From the NCBI GenBank assembly GCA_029821415.1, contig JALGTJ010000002.1, positions 1-18,474 on the forward strand: a stretch of DNA of 18,474 bases, in the 5' to 3' direction. The notes below the pieces were generated by a model. That model did no database searches. It saw only the letters and a list, made by a program, of their open reading frames with translations, and had not been told where the DNA came from. Of the stretch, positions 1 through 6,585 are shown piece after piece; the stretch's first letter is position 1; the number at the start of each line of letters is the position of its first letter. The DNA is from Candidatus Zipacnadia bacterium (lineage in GTDB: Bacteria; Armatimonadota; Zipacnadia; Zipacnadales; Zipacnadaceae). Made by a program: the position numbers and the translations under genes.

Positions 1-71
1 CCCGCAGCCGCAGCAATCAACTCCTCCGTACTCATTTGATATAGCTTGCGTATCTCCTCTTTGCGTTGCAT
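1..71 (-). CDS. 5' fragment of unidentified gene
   Basis: The reading frame begins with ATG at 71 and runs off the left edge after 23 codons. The residues seen are MQRKEEIRKLYQM followed by STEELIAAAA, an amphipathic, charged, helical-looking N-terminus without a signal peptide. A good ribosome binding site (GGGAG, plus-strand 79-83) lies 7 nt before the ATG, which supports this start. It begins 25 bp after the stop of the acetyltransferase gene on the same strand, so the two are probably co-transcribed. Too little is present to name a family; I do not assign a function. Confidence 0.6.
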   Translation of the reverse strand, partial: MQRKEEIRKLYQMSTEELIAAAA

Positions 72-96
72 AAATGGTCTCCCAAAGGCTATTCGT

Positions 97-1284
97 TCAT
101 ATCCAGTCAAGGTGGTGGTGGCACCAGGGGCTAAACGGTAGGGCCTCCGCCAGGCGACCAGCTATGCCCTCATCTCCATTGCGAATGGTCAGAAGATCGT
201 GGCGAAATGCCGACATTACGTCCAGGCGTCGGGTTAGCAGTCGCTCAATGATGGCGTCCTTCGCCTCCAGAGTGACCTCCCTTATCGCCTCCGGCCCTTC
301 AAACAGAACATAGTCCTTGGTAGGCGTCCAGACGTTGATCTTCAGATCAGCCACAAGCTGGGGGAATCGGCACACTCGTTGAAAAAGCCGCTGCGGGTTT
401 ATGACCTGGCCCATAATCATCAAGTTCCGCTCCTCCTCAACGAAGCCCAGCTCGCGGTAAAGGTAGCGATAAGGATGGTGAGCTGAGACATAATCAGTTA
501 CTACTGTATTCCGCCGATGAGCCTCAAGTCCAGCAGCCTGCAATACTTCGCGAGCCCCCTCGGTACCGCTGGAGCTGGCTATCTCTAATATTTCTAATGG
601 TGCATCGCTGTCGCGCTTACGAATCTTAAAGATTCCGTAAGCAGTGATTTCCCCATCACTCGGATAGCGGTAAAACAATATTTCTCCGGGCACAGCGACG
701 AAAATCTGCCCCCCCAGAGCGGCACGCCAGTAACCACGACGGCGAGGAGCATGCCCCCCGCAGAGCGGATATGTTGAATTGTAGGCCCGCAGTATGTCGT
801 CCTCGTGGTCGTAGAGCACCTCAATGTCAACGCGCTGAGCGTCGCTGGAAAGCCCAGCGGACGAATCCCAGCGGACCGGCGAGAGGCACAGCAGGTCACG
901 GTGACCGCTTTTCTGATAGAATCGGTAGCCAGCGCTCCGTTCTGCACCCCGATACACCATCAACAGGTCACAACGATCAGCCATAAATTCGCGCGCCGCT
1001 TCAATTATCGCTGTGCCTATGCCACGGCTGCGGTACTCTTCTTTCACGCCCACGGCATGCTCGAACGCCACCGGCACGCTGAGCTGCGGAGCAAGCAGGA
1101 AATCACGCTGATCCAGAGGGATAGCTCCCACCACCTTACCATCTAAATAAGCCAGTCCCGCCGTCATTTGCGGGCAGTAACGGTCCCAGTCCTCTGCACT
1201 CAGAGGGCCAAATATAGAGTTTCGCACTTCTAAGACGTCTGCTGTATCTCCGGGACGGTATTCGCGACAGACCAATCCTTGCAT
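97..1284 (-). CDS. GNAT family N-acetyltransferase, Eis-like layout
   Basis: Predicted acetyl-CoA-dependent N-acyltransferase of 395 residues, cytosolic. The N-terminal GNAT fold covers about residues 5-135. The acetyl-CoA pyrophosphate loop is visible at residues 85-90 (RSRGIG, the R-x-x-G-x-G/A signature) followed by the helix TAIIEAAREF. The remaining 260 residues include a second alpha/beta region (about 190-290) and a C-terminal part ending in a proline/tryptophan-rich tail, as in the long GNAT proteins related to Eis (GNAT + GNAT-like + sterol-carrier-like domain). That domain division is inferred, not aligned. The frame is open upstream to 1362, but the extra 26 residues are poorly conserved-looking and hydrophobic. 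ATG 1284 is preceded by GGGGAG about 10 nt away, so I chose it. The acceptor substrate (aminoglycoside, amino sugar, peptide or other) cannot be deduced. Confidence 0.85.
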   Translation of the reverse strand: MQGLVCREYRPGDTADVLEVRNSIFGPLSAEDWDRYCPQMTAGLAYLDGKVVGAIPLDQRDFLLAPQLSVPVAFEHAVGVKEEYRSRGIGTAIIEAAREFMADRCDLLMVYRGAERSAGYRFYQKSGHRDLLCLSPVRWDSSAGLSSDAQRVDIEVLYDHEDDILRAYNSTYPLCGGHAPRRRGYWRAALGGQIFVAVPGEILFYRYPSDGEITAYGIFKIRKRDSDAPLEILEIASSSGTEGAREVLQAAGLEAHRRNTVVTDYVSAHHPYRYLYRELGFVEEERNLMIMGQVINPQRLFQRVCRFPQLVADLKINVWTPTKDYVLFEGPEAIREVTLEAKDAIIERLLTRRLDVMSAFRHDLLTIRNGDEGIAGRLAEALPFSPWCHHHLDWI

Positions 1285-1349
1285 TTGCAGCTTTCTCCCC
1301 ACGATTAGATATGACTGCCAACAGCCTATAAGGCACAGTGCCAAAGAAG

Positions 1350-1378
1350 TAGCGCCGAGCACAAGGACCCGGCGCCTA
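1350..1378 (-). terminator. possible weak terminator after prepilin gene
   Basis: On the minus strand an imperfect stem (TAGGCGCCG pairing with CGGCGCTA, one bulged G, loop of about 12 nt) is followed by CTTCTTT. It lies in the 124-bp gap between the prepilin stop and the acetyltransferase start, where partial termination would make sense. The T-tract is interrupted, so it may be weak or merely a chance GC-rich inverted repeat. A smaller palindrome, GGCAC-A-GTGCC, sits at 1332-1342 just downstream. Confidence 0.3.
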
Positions 1379-1408
1379 CGATCACCTGCAATAGCGTCTT
1401 ACCCGACG

Positions 1409-2113
1409 TTAGTCGGAGGCATACGGCAATACCCACCATCCTGCCTCAACCATCGTCGTCGCGTGGGGTGGATAGTAGTATATGCGGGTTGCCGGGTAAT
1501 CCACCTTCAACTCGGTCATACTGTACCATTTGGCGTGCCCATCGCAGAAGCCGACGACATCACCGTCATTGTGCCGTCCATCGCAAGTTGGCACATCCAC
1601 ACTCCACCACAGCCCTTCCTGATAGTCGCCCACCAGGGTATTTGAGGGCGCCGGAATGCACTGGCTGGTCTCCCACATCAGCGCCACTTGCGCAGGCTGG
1701 CGCACCTCACTCAGAGATACCCAAGGCGCGTTCGTGAGCGGGTCAATTATCAGGTTTGAGTTGGCACAGTAGCTCACCCAGTAGCCGTCGCCCCTACAGC
1801 GTGCTGAAGGACAATACCACACCTGCCTGTTGCGGACATACGGCTCCAGCACTGCCACCCAGGTGGTGGCATAGTCATAGTTACTTGTGTCCCACACTAA
1901 ACTCCCCCACGCTGGCTGGAAAGTGTCGTCGTAGTCCTGCAGGTACATACGCTGCGCCAGAGCAATTTGCTTAACGTTGCTCAAGCACGAGGTCTGGTTG
2001 GCCTTTTCCCGCGCCTTGGCAAAGACCGGGAAGAGGATAGCTGCCAGGATTGCGATGATCGCAATCACAACCAGCAGCTCAATCAGGGTGAACCCACTTC
2101 GTGTGCTTGACAT
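1409..2113 (-). CDS. type IV prepilin-like protein with H-x9-DG motif
   Basis: A 234-residue pseudopilin-like surface protein. The class III (prepilin) leader is short: MSSTRSG, cut before F8, with the conserved Glu at +5 (E12) and a hydrophobic helix to about residue 31. Next comes the FAKAREKANQTSCLSN block and a tyrosine/tryptophan-rich globular part. Residues 181-192 (H181, nine residues, D191-G192) form the H-x9-DG motif of the DUF1559-type family. Cysteines at 43, 101, 106, 116, 152, 177 and 190 may form disulfides. The frame is open upstream to 2212, but AAAGGAG lies 9 nt before ATG 2113, which decides the start; an ATG three codons earlier directly abuts the SD. A prepilin peptidase should process it, but none is encoded here. 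Such proteins occur in large numbers per genome in Armatimonadota and Planctomycetes; their individual roles are mostly unknown. Confidence 0.92.
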   Translation of the reverse strand: MSSTRSGFTLIELLVVIAIIAILAAILFPVFAKAREKANQTSCLSNVKQIALAQRMYLQDYDDTFQPAWGSLVWDTSNYDYATTWVAVLEPYVRNRQVWYCPSARCRGDGYWVSYCANSNLIIDPLTNAPWVSLSEVRQPAQVALMWETSQCIPAPSNTLVGDYQEGLWWSVDVPTCDGRHNDGDVVGFCDGHAKWYSMTELKVDYPATRIYYYPPHATTMVEAGWWVLPYASD

Positions 2114-2241
2114 ACTTTCCATCTCCTTTGCTTGCTGAATTGGACCTGCCTGTTGCACATCTGTACTGTCAGTGAACCAATTAGCTATCACTCGCAGCCG
2201 GAACTGACCCAATGCGCCTGCGACTACTACCAGTTCGCCAT

Positions 2242-2271
2242 AGTGTACGAAAACCCCTCCCTCCCTGTCAA
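2242..2271 (-). promoter_or_regulatory. sigma70-type promoter for prepilin gene
   Basis: On the minus strand there is a perfect -35 box TTGACA (plus 2266-2271), an 18-bp spacer and TACACT (plus 2242-2247) as the -10 box, matching TATAAT at 4 of 6. Transcription would start near 2235, giving a leader of about 120 nt before ATG 2113. It lies in the 192-bp gap between the prepilin and the isomerase, so the prepilin is likely transcribed separately from the isomerase. Confidence 0.55.
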
Positions 2272-2305
2272 CCCGATGGCCACGTCGTCGACGCAGGCGA
2301 TGCGA

Positions 2306-3253
2306 TCACGCCACATCGTCCCCTTGCCGTCTCTGGCTCCAGTATAGGCTCCAGGCCTCATCAAGTTTCTCCAGCCAAATATCAATGCTTTCATCAGCAC
2401 TAAGACCCGGATAGGGCTGCATCTCCAGCGTTACGGTGGCCCGATGACCGGCGCGCAGATAGCCTACCGCGAAGGCGGCGTCAAAGAACTCCACTACCTC
2501 CGGCACATCACATTCACCTCCCTCCAGACCCCACGGCGGGTGTTTATCCCCATAAAATTCGTTGTTCGGGTCACGCTTGACGCAACTACCTATGTGTGTA
2601 TGATGCAAGTATGGTGCCGAGATCTCAAAGGCCCGGTGAATATCTTCTTCCAGCAGCGGTATATGCCCCATGTCCAGCATCAGTCCGACGTTGTTCACAC
2701 CTTCTTGTTGAACCCGTTCTACAACTTCGGCAGCCTCCGCAGTGGGACCAATGAGGAAACCCTTACCGATGGAACGATCAAACGGTTCAATGAGAACTTG
2801 CATACCGTGCTCAGCGGCCCCTCTGCCCAGCTCGCACAGGAACTGAACAAAGCGTGCCTTAGCTGCCGGACGCTCATCCGGCCCCGGATCCGGGCCGCTG
2901 GCGATGTTCATCTTGGGGGCGCCAGCCCGATGTGCCGCCTCCATATGGGCTAAGGCCTCCTGAACGGTGCGCCGATAGACCTGCGGATCGGCACTGTGAG
3001 GATTCATTCCCGGCGTCAAACCCAACAGCGGGGGATTGTACATAACCTCTTTGCCGGAGGCCAATATAATGTCCACCTCGCGGCGCTGCCGTTCGGCCTC
3101 CAGCGGCAAGAACAGGTCCAGTACCTCAAAAACATCCATCTGAACCAGTTCCTTCAGTGTTTTCTCATGAAAATCCCAGTCGTGGGTAACTGCCGGAAAC
3201 AACAGGTGATGATTGATTCCAAGCTTAAAGTAGTCAGTATATGGCGGTGTCAT
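2306..3253 (-). CDS. sugar phosphate isomerase/epimerase, xylose isomerase-like TIM barrel
   Basis: A 315-residue cytosolic protein of the AP-endonuclease-2 / xylose-isomerase-like superfamily (IolE, DTE and hydroxypyruvate isomerase relatives). The usual metal ligands of this fold are visible in order: E156 in LIEPFD, D194 and H197 in LMLDMGH, H220 in HHTHIG, and E277 in TLEMQP. This predicts a divalent-metal (Mn or Mg) ketose/aldose isomerase or epimerase. The substrate is not readable. Start ATG 3253 has AAGGAAGG 8 nt upstream; the frame continues to 3298, but that part lacks an SD and looks like leader sequence. It is divergent from the secreted sialidase-like gene, sharing a 273-bp control region, so it could process a sugar released by the neighbouring exported proteins. 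That link is inferred from position only. Confidence 0.88.
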   Translation of the reverse strand: MTPPYTDYFKLGINHHLLFPAVTHDWDFHEKTLKELVQMDVFEVLDLFLPLEAERQRREVDIILASGKEVMYNPPLLGLTPGMNPHSADPQVYRRTVQEALAHMEAAHRAGAPKMNIASGPDPGPDERPAAKARFVQFLCELGRGAAEHGMQVLIEPFDRSIGKGFLIGPTAEAAEVVERVQQEGVNNVGLMLDMGHIPLLEEDIHRAFEISAPYLHHTHIGSCVKRDPNNEFYGDKHPPWGLEGGECDVPEVVEFFDAAFAVGYLRAGHRATVTLEMQPYPGLSADESIDIWLEKLDEAWSLYWSQRRQGDDVA

Positions 3254-3526
3254 CCATTTAGCCTTCCTTGATCGCGAAACTGGTAGTGCAGAGCACAAGT
3301 GCTATTGAGCTGCCGAATGTGATTTTATCGGCTGTAGTAAGACATAGAACCTGCGTAATTGGTGTTTATTCAACGCCGATGTTTTTTCTCCTCCCCACCA
3401 TTTCGTGACGGTATCGGCCTCCAGCTTCCCCTAACCTGCTGAGCCTTGACAGGAATTCTGAGTTGGCATAGCATACCGATATTCCTTCGGTCATCTGCAC
3501 CAGCGCAAACGGAGGTGGTCCGTAGA
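3254..3526. promoter_or_regulatory. divergent control region, isomerase / sialidase-like genes
   Basis: A 273-bp non-coding gap between two divergent genes. It carries the strong plus-strand promoter listed separately at 3446-3474, the SD of the sialidase-like gene (GGAGGTGG, 3511-3518) and the SD of the isomerase. A short symmetrical element, AGCAC-AA-GTGCT, lies at 3292-3303 about 40 bp upstream of the isomerase start and could be an operator. I found no convincing -35/-10 pair for the isomerase direction; TTGAAT near 3380 on the minus strand lacks a good partner. Confidence 0.45.
3446..3474 (+). promoter_or_regulatory. sigma70-type promoter for sialidase-like gene
   Basis: A perfect -35 TTGACA (3446-3451), an optimal 17-bp spacer, and TAGCAT (3469-3474) as a 4-of-6 match to the -10 consensus. 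The start of transcription would be near 3481, giving a 5' leader of about 46 nt before ATG 3527. Confidence 0.55.
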
Positions 3527-4807
3527 ATGGACTTGTATCACTTAGTGGGATTAGTTGTAGCTGTTATAATGGTGGTGACTATCACCGGCCAGGCTAACGC
3601 TGATGGGATCTTTCGCAAGCCACCACCGGAGGGAGTCAGTGAAATCATTGGCATAGGAAACAGCGGTGGCATTGTGGAACTTGCCGACGGTTCACTGATG
3701 CTTGCCCAGGGAAGCTCATACCGCCTGTCCACTGACGGCGGCCGCACCTGGGGCGAGACTCAGCCCCTTAATGCCCCTATGGGCGCCTCGGGGCTGATTC
3801 GCCTGAATAATGGTGATATAGCTATCTATGGTAAACACGGTTCCAACTGGTGCTTTTCTTCATCATCCGATGAGGGCAAGACTTGGACCGAACCGACCGT
3901 CATCTGTGCACAGTCAGTTTGCAATCCAATGTTCCACAGTATGATTCAACTGACCACCGGGCGACTGTTATTGACCGGCTACTGGGAAGGGCTGGATAGC
4001 TGGGAATACACCGGAGGAACCATGGTCAGCGTACATCCTGAGCTGCAGTACTCGGATGTAAGCGCGTATGGCCTCTGGCGCGATCAGCGCATTCAGATAG
4101 AAGGCCATGCCCACGCACCGGAGATGGCTATGTCAATGGTTTTCCGCTCCGATGACGGCGGCAAGACCTGGGAGAAACATCCCGGCGCGTTAATGGGCTG
4201 GTTCGATTTTGAAGGGAACATTAACGGTATGTGCGGGCAGACCGCTTGCTTTGAGCCGACCATCGCCGAGACCAAGGACGGCAATGTGCTGCTTATTGCT
4301 CGCTCAACAGTGGGCCGGCTTGTGCAGAGCATCTCCACCGATGGCGGTGAGCACTGGTATGCTGTCACCCCCACCGACTTGCCCAGCTCGGAGTCGCCCG
4401 CACTTATGGTGAAGCTGCCCACAACTGGTGACCTGCTGATCGTGTGGAACCAGGTCTCGCGAGAGGAGATCCGCCGGGGATACCGCCGAGGCCGACTCTC
4501 CGCGGCTATCTCCCGGGACGGCGGCCACTCGTGGGAGAACTTCAAGACGCTTGAACTTAGCGAGGGACTGGAGGATATAGACCGAATACCGCCCGAATAC
4601 CCTATCCAGATGGTCAGGGCCCGTGACTGGGTGGGGACCCTGCCTGATGGTTGGGCCTTCTTCCATTATCCCAACATAGACGTAGTGGGGGACAAAGTCT
4701 TCATTCGCTACTCACGCGGTACCCCTCTGCTGGGAGTAGCCGAGCAGAATCTGCACAAACAGGAATCGGTTATGCGTATCTATCCGGTGGACTATTTCTA
4801 CGAATAA
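3527..4807 (+). CDS. secreted sialidase-like BNR/Asp-box repeat protein
   Basis: A 426-residue exported six-bladed-propeller candidate. Residues 1-25 are a signal peptide (hydrophobic LVGLVVAVIMVVTIT, cut after ANA). Five Asp-box motifs (S-x-D-x-G-x-x-W type) are visible near residues 68-75 (STDGGRTW), 113-120 (SSDEGKTW), 208-215 (SDDGGKTW), 270-277 (STDGGEHW) and 329-336 (SRDGGHSW), as in the BNR_2 / GH33-like sialidase superfamily. I do not see a clear N-terminal FRIP motif. The catalytic Arg triad, Asp and Tyr cannot be placed without an alignment, so true sialidase activity is unproven. ATG 3527 is set by GGAGGTGG 8 nt upstream and by the signal peptide; the frame opens at 3446 inside the promoter. 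It is a single-gene unit converging on the next gene with 12 bp between stops. Confidence 0.85.
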   Translation: MDLYHLVGLVVAVIMVVTITGQANADGIFRKPPPEGVSEIIGIGNSGGIVELADGSLMLAQGSSYRLSTDGGRTWGETQPLNAPMGASGLIRLNNGDIAIYGKHGSNWCFSSSSDEGKTWTEPTVICAQSVCNPMFHSMIQLTTGRLLLTGYWEGLDSWEYTGGTMVSVHPELQYSDVSAYGLWRDQRIQIEGHAHAPEMAMSMVFRSDDGGKTWEKHPGALMGWFDFEGNINGMCGQTACFEPTIAETKDGNVLLIARSTVGRLVQSISTDGGEHWYAVTPTDLPSSESPALMVKLPTTGDLLIVWNQVSREEIRRGYRRGRLSAAISRDGGHSWENFKTLELSEGLEDIDRIPPEYPIQMVRARDWVGTLPDGWAFFHYPNIDVVGDKVFIRYSRGTPLLGVAEQNLHKQESVMRIYPVDYFYE

Positions 4808-4819
4808 TAAACACGCCAT

Positions 4820-6472
4820 TTATTCATAGGTGACCGTCAGGTACAGAGCCTCCAGAGTCGCTGGGGCCTCCAGCGCTCGTGGGGTGGTCAGTTGCACCTC
4901 AATCAGGTTCTGCCCCGCTTGGAAAAGCTGTGGGGCCGGCTGCAACTCGAACCATACTGCGCTTGGCTCAGCACTTAGAGGCTTGTCAGGCACCGCGGCC
5001 GGCAGCGTCTGTCCGTTGAGTCTGACGGCAACTTCGTCGCCCTGAGCCAGCTTGGATATCTGCAGACGCAGGCGCGTGTTAGTTGTATTGCCGGGCGGGG
5101 CATTGGCCACAATATCTTCACCAACCGGCATGCGGACAGCCACCCACCTGTCAGGCTCCAAATCAATCGGTAACCGATTGGGCACCACCAGGCCTGGACG
5201 CAGGTCACCTTCAAAGGTCTCCGGCACTATCCGATCAACACCATATATCTTATTCAGTCCCTTGAGCGTCTGCGGCGAGCCGAGTTCGCTGAGACGCGGG
5301 TCGCGCTGCGCCGGAAAGAAGTTGAAAGTGTAGATGCCATCAGCACCGGCGTGCCAGATATTCATAGCAGCACCCCGCCATGCTTCCACTGAACCATATT
5401 CCTGGCGCATCCCTGACGCGCTGATGCAGGCGTACAGCGGAACGTCGTACTGGTGAGTAAACTCGGCCATATCGTGAATCTCAGGAGCTATAGCCATCGG
5501 CGCATACCCACCTCCGACAACCACCAAGTCAACCAGATCATCACGCAGCCAGCTATCTATATCAAAACCTAACTCGCGGCAACGGCTAACACTCATTGGC
5601 AAGCGCACAGCTATTAACAGAGGCCGCCCCCTTTCGGCAGCAATCTCCTCGGTCATCTTCCGGACTTGCCGCATCCAGTCGGACATAATGGCAATCTGTT
5701 CTGGTGTCACTGGCTCAAGGGTGAGCGTGGGGCGAAAGGCTATTGGTGAGCGCCACCAATCCAGTTCAATGCCATCTACGTCGTACCCCTCACAGACGTC
5801 ACGGAAGATGCCCAGGACGTACTGACGCACCTGCGGAACAGCATAGTCCAGCGCCGGCCAGGCAGTGCTGCGCACATCGCTGCGTGGATAGAGGTGAAAG
5901 TCCCCCGGTTCTCCGAAGCGATATTCCGGATGGTTGCGCTTGAAATCAGAAAGCAGACCTGGCCACTGCGGGAAAGCCTCGTGAATATCATTCATTCGCA
6001 GACTGAAGAAGATCTCCATGCCATTGTCGTGGCAGAAGTCTGTGGCCAGAGTGAGTTGGTCTGTGTCCAGCGCTGCCAGAGCATGAATGCTATCACGGAT
6101 TGTCCGGAAATACGCAGGGCTCTCGTCAGTTACATACTTTCCGAAAAACTCGCCAACCCGGGGCCGATGACCGTAGAACATCCCAGTTACTCCGGTGCAG
6201 TAGAAGACTGAGTCTACCTGGGTGTCTGCGACCTGCTTCAGGCGCAACCCCAGGAACTGCTCAGGAGTCGGGTACGGCCGGACGTGGCACCCATCGTCAT
6301 TGTAGATGATGCGCCGCTGACGCTGGGCGGCCTGCTTGCGAAGCTGGCTCAATTCTGCTTGCCCAGGCTGGGCAGCATTAGCCCTCGTTAATGAGCTGTC
6401 AGCCTGTACCATCATCCCGCCTCCTCCCAGAATTAGGGCTGCTGCAATCACCGCAATATGAAACTTGTGCAT
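4820..6472 (-). CDS. secreted TIM-barrel glycoside hydrolase-like protein with C-terminal beta-sandwich
   Basis: A 550-residue exported protein. Residues 1-24 form the signal peptide (AVIAAALILGGGGMM, cut after VQA). Residues about 52-390 look like a (beta/alpha)8 barrel of the 'family 10-like glycosyl hydrolase' (GHL) kind: IIYNDDG at strand 1, then FFSLRMND, and VDGIELDWWR (D233, E236, D238), where acidic residues at a strand end are plausible catalytic groups. Residues about 440-550 form a beta-sandwich resembling galactose-binding folds (VAVRLNGQTL, then LFQAGQNLIEVQL). The start at 6472 has GAGG 9 nt upstream, and the signal peptide begins there; the frame opens further up at 6553 inside the promoter. 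It is the last gene of the minus-strand cluster, 113 bp after the fusion gene, with its own promoter. No specific substrate or CAZy family can be assigned by eye. Confidence 0.8.
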   Translation of the reverse strand: MHKFHIAVIAAALILGGGGMMVQADSSLTRANAAQPGQAELSQLRKQAAQRQRRIIYNDDGCHVRPYPTPEQFLGLRLKQVADTQVDSVFYCTGVTGMFYGHRPRVGEFFGKYVTDESPAYFRTIRDSIHALAALDTDQLTLATDFCHDNGMEIFFSLRMNDIHEAFPQWPGLLSDFKRNHPEYRFGEPGDFHLYPRSDVRSTAWPALDYAVPQVRQYVLGIFRDVCEGYDVDGIELDWWRSPIAFRPTLTLEPVTPEQIAIMSDWMRQVRKMTEEIAAERGRPLLIAVRLPMSVSRCRELGFDIDSWLRDDLVDLVVVGGGYAPMAIAPEIHDMAEFTHQYDVPLYACISASGMRQEYGSVEAWRGAAMNIWHAGADGIYTFNFFPAQRDPRLSELGSPQTLKGLNKIYGVDRIVPETFEGDLRPGLVVPNRLPIDLEPDRWVAVRMPVGEDIVANAPPGNTTNTRLRLQISKLAQGDEVAVRLNGQTLPAAVPDKPLSAEPSAVWFELQPAPQLFQAGQNLIEVQLTTPRALEAPATLEALYLTVTYE

Positions 6473-6534
6473 AACGCACCGCCTCGTTGCAAGTTCACCC
6501 AAGCTGTATTCCGCAGCATTACCGACTACCGCCA

Positions 6535-6563
6535 ACAGTACGCGATAGGGCAATTGCTGTCAA
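6535..6563 (-). promoter_or_regulatory. internal sigma70-type promoter before the last cluster gene
   Basis: On the minus strand there is a perfect TTGACA (plus 6558-6563), a 17-bp spacer and TACTGT (plus 6535-6540) as a weak -10 box. It lies in the 113-bp gap between the fusion gene and the TIM-barrel gene, giving a leader of about 55 nt. It suggests that the downstream gene can be expressed independently. Confidence 0.45.
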
Positions 6564-6585
6564 GGATGGGCCAGCGATTGCCTGC

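Noticed and set aside
2444..2953. Plus-strand frame of 169 codons inside the sugar isomerase gene
   Set aside because: It lies wholly antisense to a gene with clear metal-ligand motifs and shows no recognisable domain.
4802..4825. GAATAA...TTATTC inverted repeat between convergent genes as a terminator
   Set aside because: The stem is six A/T-rich pairs made largely of the two stop codons; too weak to call a terminator.
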